A stretch of DNA of 64,000 nt from Loxodes magnus (Eukaryota; Ciliophora; Karyorelictea; Loxodida; Loxodidae). Within the stretch, counting starts at the first letter, position 1. Every line of letters begins with the position of its first letter. The stretch is taken from contig CAMPDV010000106.1 of NCBI GenBank assembly GCA_946699065.1, positions 1 to 64,000 of the forward strand, in the 5' to 3' direction. The position numbers and the translations under genes were made by a program. The notes under the pieces were generated by a model. That model was not told where the DNA came from, did not search any database, and saw only the letters and a program-made list of their open reading frames with translations. Positions 28,361 through 41,575 of this stretch are shown piece by piece.

Positions 28361-30397
28361 ATCTGCACTTCCCGATACGATGAACTCTGAATCACTGGAT
28401 ATAGCCACAGATCATACCTAATTAGTGTGACCACTCATGGTCTTAAAGGTACCAGTCTTGACGTCCCATAGTCTCACCGTCTAATCTGCACTTCCCGATA
28501 CGATGAACTCTGAATCACTGGATATAGCCACAGCATATACATAACTAGTGTGACCACTCATTGTCTTACAGGTACCAGTCTTGACGTCCCATAGTCTCAC
28601 CGTCTAATCTACACTTCCCGATACGATGAACTCTGAATTACTGGATATAGCCACAGCATATACCTAATTTGTGTGACCACTCATGGTCTTAAAGGTACCA
28701 GTCTTGACGTCCCATAGTCTCACCGTCTAATCTACACTTCCCGATACGATGAACTCTGAATTACTGGATATAGCCACAGCAGATACCTAATTTGTGTGAC
28801 CACTCATGGTCTTAAAGGTACCAGTCTTGACGTCCCATAGTCTCACCGTCTAATCTACACTTCCCGATACGATGAACTCTGAATTACTGGATATAGCCAC
28901 AGCAGATACCTAATTTGTGTGACCACTCATGGTCTTACAGGTACCTGTCTTGACGTCCCATAGTCTCACCGTCTAATCTACACTTCCCGATACGATGAAC
29001 TCTGAATCACTGGATATAGCCACAGCATATACCTAATTTGTGTGACCACTCATGGTCTTACAGGTACCTGTCTTGACGTCCCATAGTCTCACCGTCTAAT
29101 CTACACTTCCCGATACGATGAACTCTGAATTACTGGATATAGCCACAGCATATACATAATGTGTGTGACCACTCATGGTCTTACAGGTACCTGTCTTGAC
29201 GTCCCATAGTCTCACCGTCTAATCTACACTTCCCGATACGATGAACTCTGAATCACTGGATATAGCCACAGCATATACATAACTAGTGTGACCACTCATT
29301 GTCTTACAGGTACCAGTCTTGACGTCCCATAGTCTCACCGTCTAATCTACACTTCCCGATACGATGAACTCTGAATCACTGGATATAGCCACAGCATATA
29401 CATAATGTGTGTGACCACTCATGGTCTTACAGGTACCTGTCTTGACGTCCCATAGTCTCACCGTCAAATCTACACTTCCCGATACGATGAACTCTGAATT
29501 ACTGGATATAGCCACAGCATATACCTAATTTGTGTGACCACTCATGGTCTTAAAGGTACCAGTCTTGACGTCCCATAGTCTCACCGTCTAATCTACACTT
29601 CCCGATACGATGAACTCTGAATCACTGGATATAGCCACAGCAGATACCTAATTTGTGTGACCACTCATGGTCTTACAGGTACCTGTCTTGACGTCCCATA
29701 GTCTCACCTTCTAATCTACACTTCCCGATACGATGAACTCTGAATCACTGGATATAGCCACAGCATATACATAATGTGTGTGACCACTCATGGTCTTACA
29801 GGTACCTGTCTTGACGTCCCATAGTCTCACCGTCTAATCTACACTTCCCGATACGATGAACTCTGAATTACTGGATATAGCCACAGCAGATACCTAATTT
29901 GTGTGACCACTCATGGTCTTACAGGTACCAGTCTTGACGTCCCATAGTCTCACCGTCTAATCTACACTTCCCGATACGATGAACTCTGAATTACTGGATA
30001 TAGCCACAGATCTTACATAACTAGTGTGACCACTCATGGTCTTACAGGTACCTGTCTTGACGTCCCATAGTCTCACCGTCTAATCTACACTTCCCGATAC
30101 GATGAACTCTGAATCACTGGATATAGCCACAGCAGATACCTAATTTGTGTGACCACTCATGGTCTTAAAGGTACCAGTCTTGACGTCCCATAGTCTCACC
30201 GTCTAATCTAAACTTCCCGATACGATGAACTCTGAATTACTGGATATAGCCACAGCATATACCTAATTTGTGTGACCACTCATGGTCTTAAAGGTACCAG
30301 TCTTGACGTCCCATAGTCTCACCGTCTAATCTACACTTCCCGATACGATGAACTCTGAATCACTGGATATAGCCACAGCAGATACCTAATTTGTGTG

Positions 30398-30409
30398 ACC
30401 ACATTGGTC
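30398..30409 (-). other. Short unit 8: one-base loss, frameshift
   Basis: Leu23-Leu25 haplotype with Phe37 instead of Cys37, probably a recombinant of the two main short-unit backgrounds. Confidence 0.9.
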
Positions 30410-31749
30410 TTAAAGGTACCTGTCTTGACGTCCCATAGTCTCACCGTCAAATCTAAACTTCCCGATACGATGAACTCTGAATTACTGGATATAGCCACAG
30501 CATATACATAACTAGTGTGACCACTCATGGTCTTACAGGTACCTGTCTTGACGTCCCATAGTCTCACCTTCTAATCTACACTTCCCGATACGATGAACTC
30601 TGAATCACTGGATATAGCCACAGCAGATACCTAATTTGAGTGACCACTCATGGTCTTACAGGTACCTGTCTTGACGTCCCATAGTCTCACCGTCTAATCT
30701 ACACTTCCCGATACGATGAACTCTGAATTACTGGATATAGCCACAGCAGATACCTAATTTGTGTGACCACTCATGGTCTTACAGGTACCAGTCTTGACGT
30801 CCCATAGTCTCACCGTCTAATCTAAACTTCCCGATACGATGAACTCTGAATTACTGGATATAGCCACAGCATATACCTAATTTGTGTGACCACTCATGGT
30901 CTTAAAGGTACCAGTCTTGACGTCCCATAGTCTCACCGTCTAATCTACACTTCCCGATACGATGAACTCTGAATTACTGGATATAGCCACAGCATATACC
31001 TAATTTGTGTGACCACTCATGGTCTTAAAGGTACCAGTCTTGACGTCCCATAGTCTCACCGTCTAATCTACACTTCCCGATACGATGAACTCTGAATCAC
31101 TGGATATAGCCACAGCAGATACCTAATTTGTGTGACCACTCATGGTCTTACAGGTACCAGTCTTGACGTCCCATAGTCTCACCGTCAAATCTACACTTCC
31201 CGATACGATGAACTCTGAATCACTGGATATAGCCACAGATCTTACATAACTAGTGTGACCACTCATGGTCTTACAGGTACCTGTCTTGACGTCCCATAGT
31301 CTCACCGTCTAATCTACACTTCCCGATACGATGAACTCTGAATTACTGGATATAGCCACAGCAGATACCTAATTTGTGTGACCACTCATGGTCTTACAGG
31401 TACCAGTCTTGACGTCCCATAGCCTCACCGTCTAATCTACACTTCCCGATACGATGAACTCTGAATTACTGGATATAGCCACAGCATATACATAACTAGT
31501 GTGACCACTCATGGTCTTAAAGGTACCAGTCTTGACGTCCCATAGTCTCACCGTCAAATCTACACTTCCCGATACGATGAACTCTGAATCACTGGATATA
31601 GCCACAGCATATACCTAATTTGTGTGACCACTCATGGTCTTACAGGTACCTGTCTTGACGTCCCATAGCCTCACCGTCTAATCTGCACTTCCCGATACGA
31701 TGAACTCTGAATCACTGGATATAGCCACAGCAGATACCTAATTTGTGTG

Positions 31750-31761
31750 ACCACATTGGTC
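31750..31761 (-). other. Short unit 9: one-base loss, frameshift
   Basis: Leu23-Leu25 haplotype. The downstream unit has GCA (Ala23) and AAG at residue 26, so the shifted frame reads CAG and runs four codons longer before its TGA (31,671-31,919 is open). Confidence 0.9.
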
Positions 31762-33593
31762 TTACAGGTACCTGTCTTGACGTCCCATAGTCTCACCGTC
31801 AAATCTAAACTTCCCGATACGATGAACTCTGAATTACTGGATATAGCCACAGCATATACATAACTAGTGTGACCACTCATGGTCTTACAGGTACCTGTCT
31901 TGACGTCCCATAGTCTCACCTTCTAATATACACTTCCCGATACGATGAACTCTGAATCACTGGATATAGCCACAGCAGATACCTAATTTGAGTGACCACT
32001 CATGGTCTTACAGGTACCTGTCTTGACGTCCCATAGTCTCACCGTCTAATCTACACTTCCCGATACGATGAACTCTGAATCACTGGATATAGCCACAGCA
32101 TATACATAATGTGTGTGACCACTCATGGTCTTACAGGTACCTGTCTTGACGTCCCATAGCCTCACCGTCTAATCTGCACTTCCCGATACGATGAACTCTG
32201 AATCACTGGATATAGCCACAGCAGATACCTAATTTGTGTGACCACTCATGGTCTTACAGGTACCAGTCTTGACGTCCCATAGTCTCACCGTCTAATCTAC
32301 ACTTCCCGATACGATGAACTCTGAATCACTGGATATAGCCACAGCAGATACCTAATTTGAGTGACCACTCATGGTCTTACAGGTACCTGTCTTGACGTCC
32401 CATAGTCTCACCGTCTTATCATAACTTCCCGATACGATGAACTCTGAATTACTGGATATAGCCACAGCATATACATAACTAGTGTGACCACTCATTGTCT
32501 TACAGGTACCAGTCTTGACGTCCCATAGTCTCACCGTCTAATCTACACTTCCCGATACGATGAACTCTGAATCACTGGATATAGCCACAGCATATACATA
32601 ATGTGTGTGACCACTCATGGTCTTACAGGTACCTGTCTTGACGTCCCATAGTCTCACCGTCTAATCTACACTTCCCGATACGATGAACTCTGAATCACTG
32701 GATATAGCCACAGCAGATACCTAATTTGAGTGACCACTCATGGTCTTACAGGTACCTGTCTTGACGTCCCATAGTCTCACCGTCTTATCATAACTTCCCG
32801 ATACGATGAACTCTGAATTACTGGATATAGCCACAGCATATACATAACTAGTGTGACCACTCATGGTCTTACAGGTACCAGTCTTGACGTCCCATAGTCT
32901 CACCGTCTAATCTACACTTCCCGATACGATGAACTCTGAATCACTGGATATAGCCACAGCAGATACCTAATTTGTGTGACCACTCATGGTCTTACAGGTA
33001 CCAGTCTTGACGTCCCATAGTCTCACCGTCTAATCTACACTTCCCGATACGATGAACTCTGAATTACTGGATATAGCCACAGCATATACATAATGTGTGT
33101 GACCACTCATGGTCTTACAGGTACCAGTCTTGACGTCCCATAGTCTCACCGTCTAATCTACACTTCCCGATACGATGAACTCTGAATCACTGGATATAGC
33201 CACAGCAGATACCTAATTTGTGTGACCACTCATGGTCTTACAGGTACCTGTCTTGACGTCCCATAGCCTCACCGTCTAATCTAAACTTCCCGATACGATG
33301 AACTCTGAATCACTGGATATAGCCACAGCAGATACCTAATTTGTGTGACCACTCATGGTCTTAAAGGTACCAGTCTTGACGTCCCATAGTCTCACCGTCT
33401 AATCTAAACTTCCCGATACGATGAACTCTGAATTACTGGATATAGCCACAGCATATACCTAATTTGTGTGACCACTCATGGTCTTAAAGGTACCAGTCTT
33501 GACGTCCCATAGTCTCACCGTCAAATCTACACTTCCCGATACGATGAACTCTGAATCACTGGATATAGCCACAGCAGATACCTAATTTGTGTG

Positions 33594-33605
33594 ACCACAT
33601 TGGTC
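33594..33605 (-). other. Short unit 10: one-base loss, frameshift
   Basis: Same allele with ACT Thr34 and TAG at residue 25. First of four short units within 1.5 kb. Confidence 0.9.
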
Positions 33606-33997
33606 TTACAGGTACCAGTCTTGACGTCCCATAGTCTCACCGTCTAATCTAAACTTCCCGATACGATGAACTCTGAATTACTGGATATAGCCACAGCAAA
33701 TACCTAATTTGTGTGACCACTCATGGTCTTACAGGTACCTGTCTTGACGTCCCATAGTCTCACCTTCTAATCTACACTTCCCGATACGATGAACTCTGAA
33801 TCACTGGATATAGCCACAGCAGATACCTAATTTGAGTGACCACTCATGGTCTTACAGGTACCAGTCTTGACGTCCCATAGTCTCACCGTCTAATCTACAC
33901 TTCCCGATACGATGAACTCTGAATTACTGGATATAGCCACAGCAGATACCTAATTTGTGTGACCACTCATGGTCTTAAAGGTACCAGTCTTGACGTC

Positions 33998-34000
33998 TCA
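33998..34000 (-). other. In-frame TGA replacing the WD tryptophan
   Basis: The plus strand reads gacgtctcatag, so W30 is TGA instead of TGG. This is a nonsense codon in the standard code and silent only where TGA means Trp. W30 is a tetrad residue. Confidence 0.9.
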
Positions 34001-34084
34001 TAGTCTCACCGTCAAATCTACACTTCCCGATACGATGAACTCTGAATCACTGGATATAGCCACAGCAGATACCTAATTTGTGTG

Positions 34085-34096
34085 ACCACATTGGTC
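34085..34096 (-). other. Short unit 11: one-base loss, frameshift
   Basis: Leu23-Leu25 haplotype, four units after the previous one, and directly adjacent to the unit with TGA at W30 (33,998-34,000). Confidence 0.9.
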
Positions 34097-34452
34097 TTAC
34101 AGGTACCTGTCTTGACGTCCCATAGTCTCACCGTCAAATCTAAACTTCCCGATACGATGAACTCTGAATTACTGGATATAGCCACAGCATATACCTAATT
34201 TGTGTGACCACTCATGGTCTTAAAGGTACCAGTCTTGACGTCCCATAGTCTCACCGTCTAATCTACACTTCCCGATACGATGAACTCTGAATCACTGGAT
34301 ATAGCCACAGCATATACCTAATTTGTGTGACCACTCATGGTCTTACAGGTACCAGTCTTGACGTCCCATAGTCTCACCGTCTAATCTACACTTCCCGATA
34401 CGATGAACTCTGAATCACTGGATATAGCCACAGCAGATACCTAATTTGTGTG

Positions 34453-34464
34453 ACCACATTGGTC
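34453..34464 (-). other. Short unit 12: one-base loss, frameshift
   Basis: Same allele, with Val23 and TAG at residue 25; three units from its neighbour. Confidence 0.9.
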
Positions 34465-34979
34465 TTACAGGTACCTGTCTTGACGTCCCATAGTCTCACC
34501 GTCTAATCTACACTTCCCGATACGATGAACTCTGAATTACTGGATATAGCCACAGATCTTACATAACTAGTGTGACCACTCATGGTCTTACAGGTACCTG
34601 TCTTGACGTCCCATAGTCTCACCGTCTAATCTACACTTCCCGATACGATGAACTCTGAATCACTGGATATAGCCACAGCAAATACCTAATTTGTGTGACC
34701 ACTCATGGTCTTACAGGTACCTGTCTTGACGTCCCATAGTCTCACCTTCTAATCTACACTTCCCGATACGATGAACTCTGAATCACTGGATATAGCCACA
34801 GCAGATACCTAATTTGAGTGACCACTCATGGTCTTACAGGTACCAGTCTTGACGTCCCATAGTCTCACCGTCTAATCTACACTTCCCGATACGATGAACT
34901 CTGAATTACTGGATATAGCCACAGCATATACCTAATTTGTGTGACCACTCATGGTCTTAAAGGTACCAGTCTTGACGTC

Positions 34980-34982
34980 TCA
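34980..34982 (-). other. In-frame TGA replacing the WD tryptophan (second copy)
   Basis: Same TGG-to-TGA change as at 33,998, in the same position relative to an adjacent short unit, so a duplicate of that block and not an independent mutation. Confidence 0.9.
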
Positions 34983-35066
34983 TAGTCTCACCGTCAAATC
35001 TACACTTCCCGATACGATGAACTCTGAATCACTGGATATAGCCACAGCAGATACCTAATTTGTGTG

Positions 35067-35078
35067 ACCACATTGGTC
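35067..35078 (-). other. Short unit 13: one-base loss, frameshift
   Basis: Leu23-Leu25 haplotype. The next unit in minus-strand order again carries TGA at W30 (34,980-34,982), so this pairing is a copied block. Confidence 0.9.
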
Positions 35079-36664
35079 TTACAGGTACCTGTCTTGACGT
35101 CCCATAGTCTCACCGTCAAATCTAAACTTCCCGATACGATGAACTCTGAATTACTGGATATAGCCACAGCATATACATAACTAGTGTGACCACTCATGGT
35201 CTTACAGGTACCTGTCTTGACGTCCCATAGTCTCACCTTCTAATCTACACTTCCCGATACGATGAACTCTGAATCACTGGATATAGCCACAGCAGATACC
35301 TAATTTGAGTGACCACTCATGGTCTTACAGGTACCTGTCTTGACGTCCCATAGTCTCACCGTCTTATCATAACTTCCCGATACGATGAACTCTGAATTAC
35401 TGGATATAGCCACAGCATATACATAACTAGTGTGACCACTCATTGTCTTACAGGTACCAGTCTTGACGTCCCATAGTCTCACCGTCTAATCTACACTTCC
35501 CGATACGATGAACTCTGAATCACTGGATATAGCCACAGCATATACATAATGTGTGTGACCACTCATGGTCTTACAGGTACCTGTCTTGACGTCCCATAGT
35601 CTCACCGTCTAATCTACACTTCCCGATACGATGAACTCTGAATTACTGGATATAGCCACAGCAGATACCTAATTTGTGTGACCACTCATGGTCTTACAGG
35701 TACCAGTCTTGACGTCCCATAGTCTCACCGTCTAATCTACACTTCCCGATACGATGAACTCTGAATTACTGGATATAGCCACAGCATATACCTAATTTGT
35801 GTGACCACTCATGGTCTTACAGGTACCTGTCTTGACGTCCCATAGTCTCACCGTCAAATCTACACTTCCCGATACGATGAACTCTGAATTACTGGATATA
35901 GCCACAGCAGATACCTAATTTGTGTGACCACTCATGGTCTTACAGGTACCAGTCTTGACGTCCCATAGTCTCACCGTCTAATCTAAACTTCCCGATACGA
36001 TGAACTCTGAATTACTGGATATAGCCACAGCATATACCTAATTTGTGTGACCACTCATGGTCTTACAGGTACCAGTCTTGACGTCCCATAGTCTCACCGT
36101 CTAATCTACACTTCCCGATACGATGAACTCTGAATTACTGGATATAGCCACAGCATATACATAACTAGTGTGACCACTCATTGTCTTACAGGTACCAGTC
36201 TTGACGTCCCATAGTCTCACCGTCTAATCTACACTTCCCGATACGATGAACTCTGAATCACTGGATATAGCCACAGCATATACATAATGTGTGTGACCAC
36301 TCATGGTCTTACAGGTACCAGTCTTGACGTCCCATAGTCTCACCGTCTAATCTACACTTCCCGATACGATGAACTCTGAATTACTGGATATAGCCACAGC
36401 ATATACCTAATTTGTGTGACCACTCATGGTCTTAAAGGTACCAGTCTTGACGTCCCATAGTCTCACCGTCTAATCTACACTTCCCGATACGATGAACTCT
36501 GAATCACTGGATATAGCCACAGCATATACCTAATTTGTGTGACCACTCATGGTCTTACAGGTACCAGTCTTGACGTCCCATAGTCTCACCGTCTAATCTA
36601 CACTTCCCGATACGATGAACTCTGAATCACTGGATATAGCCACAGCAGATACCTAATTTGTGTG

Positions 36665-36676
36665 ACCACATTGGTC
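36665..36676 (-). other. Short unit 14: one-base loss, frameshift
   Basis: Same allele with Val23 and TAG25, matching the 34,453 copy. It is the last short unit before a 17 kb stretch of constant phase. Confidence 0.9.
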
Positions 36677-37149
36677 TTACAGGTACCTGTCTTGACGTCC
36701 CATAGTCTCACCGTCTAATCTACACTTCCCGATACGATGAACTCTGAATTACTGGATATAGCCACAGATCTTACATAACTAGTGTGACCACTCATGGTCT
36801 TACAGGTACCTGTCTTGACGTCCCATAGTCTCACCGTCTAATCTACACTTCCCGATACGATGAACTCTGAATCACTGGATATAGCCACAGCATATACCTA
36901 ATTTGTGTGACCACTCATGGTCTTAAAGGTACCAGTCTTGACGTCCCATAGTCTCACCGTCTAATCTACACTTCCCGATACGATGAACTCTGAATCACTG
37001 GATATAGCCACAGCAGATACCTAATTTGTGTGACCACTCATGGTCTTACAGGTACCAGTCTTGACGTCCCATAGTCTCACCGTCTAATCTAAACTTCCCG
37101 ATACGATGAACTCTGAATCACTGGATATAGCCACAGCATATACATAATG

Positions 37150-38400
37150 TGTGTGACCACTCATGGTCTTAAAGGTACCAGTCTTGACGTCCCATAGTCT
37201 CACCGTCTAATCTACACTTCCCGATACGATGAACTCTGAATCACTGGATATAGCCACAGCAGATACATAATGTGTGTGACCACTCATGGTCTTACAGGTA
37301 CCTGTCTTGACGTCCCATAGTCTCACCTTCTAATCTGCACTTCCCGATACGATGAACTCTGAATCACTGGATATAGCCACAGATCTTACATAACTAGTGT
37401 GACCACTCATGGTCTTACAGGTACCTGTCTTGACGTCCCATAGTCTCACCGTCTAATCTACACTTCCCGATACGATGAACTCTGAATCACTGGATATAGC
37501 CACAGCAGATACCTAATGTGTGTGACCACTCATGGTCTTACAGGTACCTGTCTTGACGTCCCATAGTCTCACCGTCAAATCTACACTTCCAGATACGATG
37601 AACTCTGAATTACTGGATATAGCCACAGCATATACATAACTAGTGTGACCACTCATGGTCTTACAGGTACCTGTCTTGACGTCCCATAGTCTCACCGTCT
37701 AATCTACACTTCCCGATACGATGAACTCTGAATTACTGGATATAGCCACAGCAGATACCTAATTTGTGTGACCACTCATGGTCTTAAAGATACCTGTCTT
37801 GACGTCCCATAGTCTCACCGTCTTATCATAACTTCCCGATACGATGAACTCTGAATTACTGGATATAGCCACAGCATATACATAATGTGTGTGACCACTC
37901 ATTGTCTTACAGGTACCTGTCTTGACGTCCCATAGTCTCACCGTCAAATCTACACTTCCAGATACGATGAACTCTGAATTACTGGATATAGCCACAGCAT
38001 ATACATAACTAGTGTGACCACTCATGGTCTTACAGGTACCTGTCTTGACGTCCCATAGTCTCACCGTCTAATCTACACTTCCCGATACGATGAACTCTGA
38101 ATCACTGGATATAGCCACAGCAGATACCTAATTTGTGTGACCACTCATGGTCTTAAAGATACCTGTCTTGACGTCCCATAGTCTCACCGTCTTATCATAA
38201 CTTCCCGATACGATGAACTCTGAATTACTGGATATAGCCACAGCATATACATAATGTGTGTGACCACTCATTGTCTTACAGGTACCAGTCTTGACGTCCC
38301 ATAGTCTCACCGTCTAATCTACACTTCCCGATACGATGAACTCTGAATCACTGAATATAGCCACAGCATATACATAATGTGTGTGACCACTCATGGTCTT
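37150..38400 (-). repeat. Block copied at 44.4-45.65 kb and 49.1-50.3 kb
   Basis: Open pieces at 37,513, 37,759 and 38,128 correspond to 44,770, 45,016 and 45,385 at offset 7,257 (59 units), and through the 4,674 bp repeat to 49,444, 49,690 and 50,059. The Ile36-Phe37 allele and the TCT Ser20 codon travel with it. A partial copy is at 62.36-62.66 kb. Confidence 0.75.
37759..38064 (-). pseudogene. Stop-free segment of the Ile36-Phe37 haplotype
   Basis: These 101 codons join a Ser4-Tyr5 unit, a Leu25 unit and a Tyr23-Lys25 unit whose C37 is Phe and T36 is Ile (ATC TTT, plus-strand aaagata near 37,787). One Ser20 codon is TCT instead of TCG. It ends at a TAG at residue 5. The same combination recurs at 62,356-62,661 and, interrupted, at 44,770-45,198, 45,385-45,567, 49,444-49,872 and 50,059-50,241, marking copied blocks. 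Confidence 0.3.
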
Positions 38401-41400
38401 ACAGGTACCTGTCTTGACGTCCCATAGTCTCACCGTCTAATCTACACTTCCCGATACGATGAACTCTGAATTACTGGATATAGCCACAGCAGATACCTAA
38501 TTTGTGTGACCACTCATGGTCTTACAGGTACCAGTCTTGACGTCCCATAGTCTCACCGTCTAATCTACACTTCCCGATACGATGAACTCTGAATTACTGG
38601 ATATAGCCACAGCATATACCTAATTTGTGTGACCACTCATGGTCTTACAGGTACCAGTCTTGACGTCCCATAGTCTCACCGTCAAATCTACACTTCCCGA
38701 TACGATGAACTCTGAATCACTGGATATAGCCACAGCAGATACCTAATTTGTGTGACCACTCATGGTCTTACAGGTACCTGTCTTGACGTCCCATAGTCTC
38801 ACCGTCTAATCTACACTTCCCGATACGATGAACTCTGAATTACTGGATATAGCCACAGCAGATACCTAATTTGTGTGACCACTCATGGTCTTACAGGTAC
38901 CTGTCTTGACGTCCCATAGCCTCACCGTCTAATCTAAACTTCCCGATACGATGAACTCTGAATCACTGGATATAGCCACAGCAGATACCTAATTTGTGTG
39001 ACCACTCATGGTCTTAAAGGTACCAGTCTTGACGTCCCATAGTCTCACCGTCTAATCTACACTTCCCGATACGATGAACTCTGAATCACTGGATATAGCC
39101 ACAGCATATACATAATTTGTGTGACCACTCATGGTCTTACAGGTACCTGTCTTGACGTCCCATAGTCTCACCGTCTAATCTACACTTCCCGATACGATGA
39201 ACTCTGAATTACTGGATATAGCCACAGCATATACATAATTTGTGTGACCACTCATGGTCTTACAGGTACCTGTCTTGACGTCCCATAGTCTCACCGTCTA
39301 ATCTACACTTCCCGATACGATGAACTCTGAATTACTGGATATAGCCACAGCAGATACCTAATTTGTGTGACCACTCATGGTCTTACAGGTACCTGTCTTG
39401 ACGTCCCATAGTCTCACCGTCTAATCTACACTTCCCGATACGATGAACTCTGAATCACTGGATATAGCCACAGCAGATACCTAATTTGTGTGACCACTCA
39501 TGGTCTTACAGGTACCAGTCTTGACGTCCCATAGTCTCACCGTCAAATCTACACTTCCCGATACGATGAACTCTGAATCACTGGATATAGCCACAGATCT
39601 TACATAACTAGTGTGACCACTCATGGTCTTACAGGTACCTGTCTTGACGTCCCATAGTCTCACCGTCTAATCTACACTTCCCGATACGATGAACTCTGAA
39701 TTACTGGATATAGCCACAGCAGATACCTAATTTGTGTGACCACTCATGGTCTTACAGGTACCTGTCTTGACGTCCCATAGCCTCACCGTCTAATCTAAAC
39801 TTCCCGATACGATGAACTCTGAATCACTGGATATAGCCACAGCAGATACCTAATTTGTGTGACCACTCATGGTCTTAAAGGTACCAGTCTTGACGTCCCA
39901 TAGTCTCACCGTCTAATCTACACTTCCCGATACGATGAACTCTGAATCACTGAATATAGCCACAGCATATACATAATGTGTGTGACCACTCATGGTCTTA
40001 CAGGTACCTGTCTTGACGTCCCATAGTCTCACCGTCTAATCTACACTTCCCGATACGATGAACTCTGAATTACTGGATATAGCCACAGCAGATACCTAAT
40101 TTGTGTGACCACTCATGGTCTTACAGGTACCAGTCTTGACGTCCCATAGTCTCACCGTCTAATCTACACTTCCCGATACGATGAACTCTGAATTACTGGA
40201 TATAGCCACAGCATATACCTAATTTGTGTGACCACTCATGGTCTTACAGGTACCAGTCTTGACGTCCCATAGTCTCACCGTCAAATCTACACTTCCCGAT
40301 ACGATGAACTCTGAATCACTGGATATAGCCACAGCAGATACCTAATTTGTGTGACCACTCATGGTCTTACAGGTACCTGTCTTGACGTCCCATAGTCTCA
40401 CCGTCTAATCTACACTTCCCGATACGATGAACTCTGAATTACTGGATATAGCCACAGCAGATACCTAATTTGTGTGACCACTCATGGTCTTACAGGTACC
40501 TGTCTTGACGTCCCATAGCCTCACCGTCTAATCTAAACTTCCCGATACGATGAACTCTGAATCACTGGATATAGCCACAGCAGATACCTAATTTGTGTGA
40601 CCACTCATGGTCTTAAAGGTACCAGTCTTGACGTCCCATAGTCTCACCGTCTAATCTACACTTCCCGATACGATGAACTCTGAATTACTGGATATAGCCA
40701 CAGCATATACATAATGTGTGTGACCACTCATTGTCTTACAGGTACCAGTCTTGACGTCCCATAGTCTCACCGTCTAATCTACACTTCCCGATACGATGAA
40801 CTCTGAATCACTGAATATAGCCACAGCATATACATAATGTGTGTGACCACTCATGGTCTTACAGGTACCTGTCTTGACGTCCCATAGTCTCACCGTCTAA
40901 TCTACACTTCCCGATACGATGAACTCTGAATTACTGGATATAGCCACAGCAGATACCTAATTTGTGTGACCACTCATGGTCTTACAGGTACCAGTCTTGA
41001 CGTCCCATAGTCTCACCGTCTAATCTACACTTCCCGATACGATGAACTCTGAATTACTGGATATAGCCACAGCATATACCTAATTTGTGTGACCACTCAT
41101 GGTCTTACAGGTACCAGTCTTGACGTCCCATAGTCTCACCGTCAAATCTACACTTCCCGATACGATGAACTCTGAATCACTGGATATAGCCACAGCAGAT
41201 ACCTAATTTGTGTGACCACTCATGGTCTTACAGGTACCTGTCTTGACGTCCCATAGTCTCACCGTCTAATCTACACTTCCCGATACGATGAACTCTGAAT
41301 TACTGGATATAGCCACAGCAGATACCTAATTTGTGTGACCACTCATGGTCTTACAGGTACCTGTCTTGACGTCCCATAGCCTCACCGTCTAATCTAAACT

Positions 41401-41575
41401 TCCCGATACGATGAACTCTGAATCACTGGATATAGCCACAGCAGATACCTAATTTGTGTGACCACTCATGGTCTTAAAGGTACCAGTCTTGACGTCCCAT
41501 AGTCTCACCGTCTAATCTACACTTCCCGATACGATGAACTCTGAATCACTGGATATAGCCACAGCATATACATAA
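38205..41575 (-). repeat. Three copies of a ~0.9 kb block
   Basis: A block whose marker is a Ser12-equivalent change to Phe (plus-strand actgaatatag) starts near 38,350, 39,950 and 40,811, i.e. offsets of 13 and 7 units. The 38,205-39,115 and 40,665-41,575 copies agree at every marker I compared. The same marker reappears at 45,608, 50,282 and near 58,890. Confidence 0.75.
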
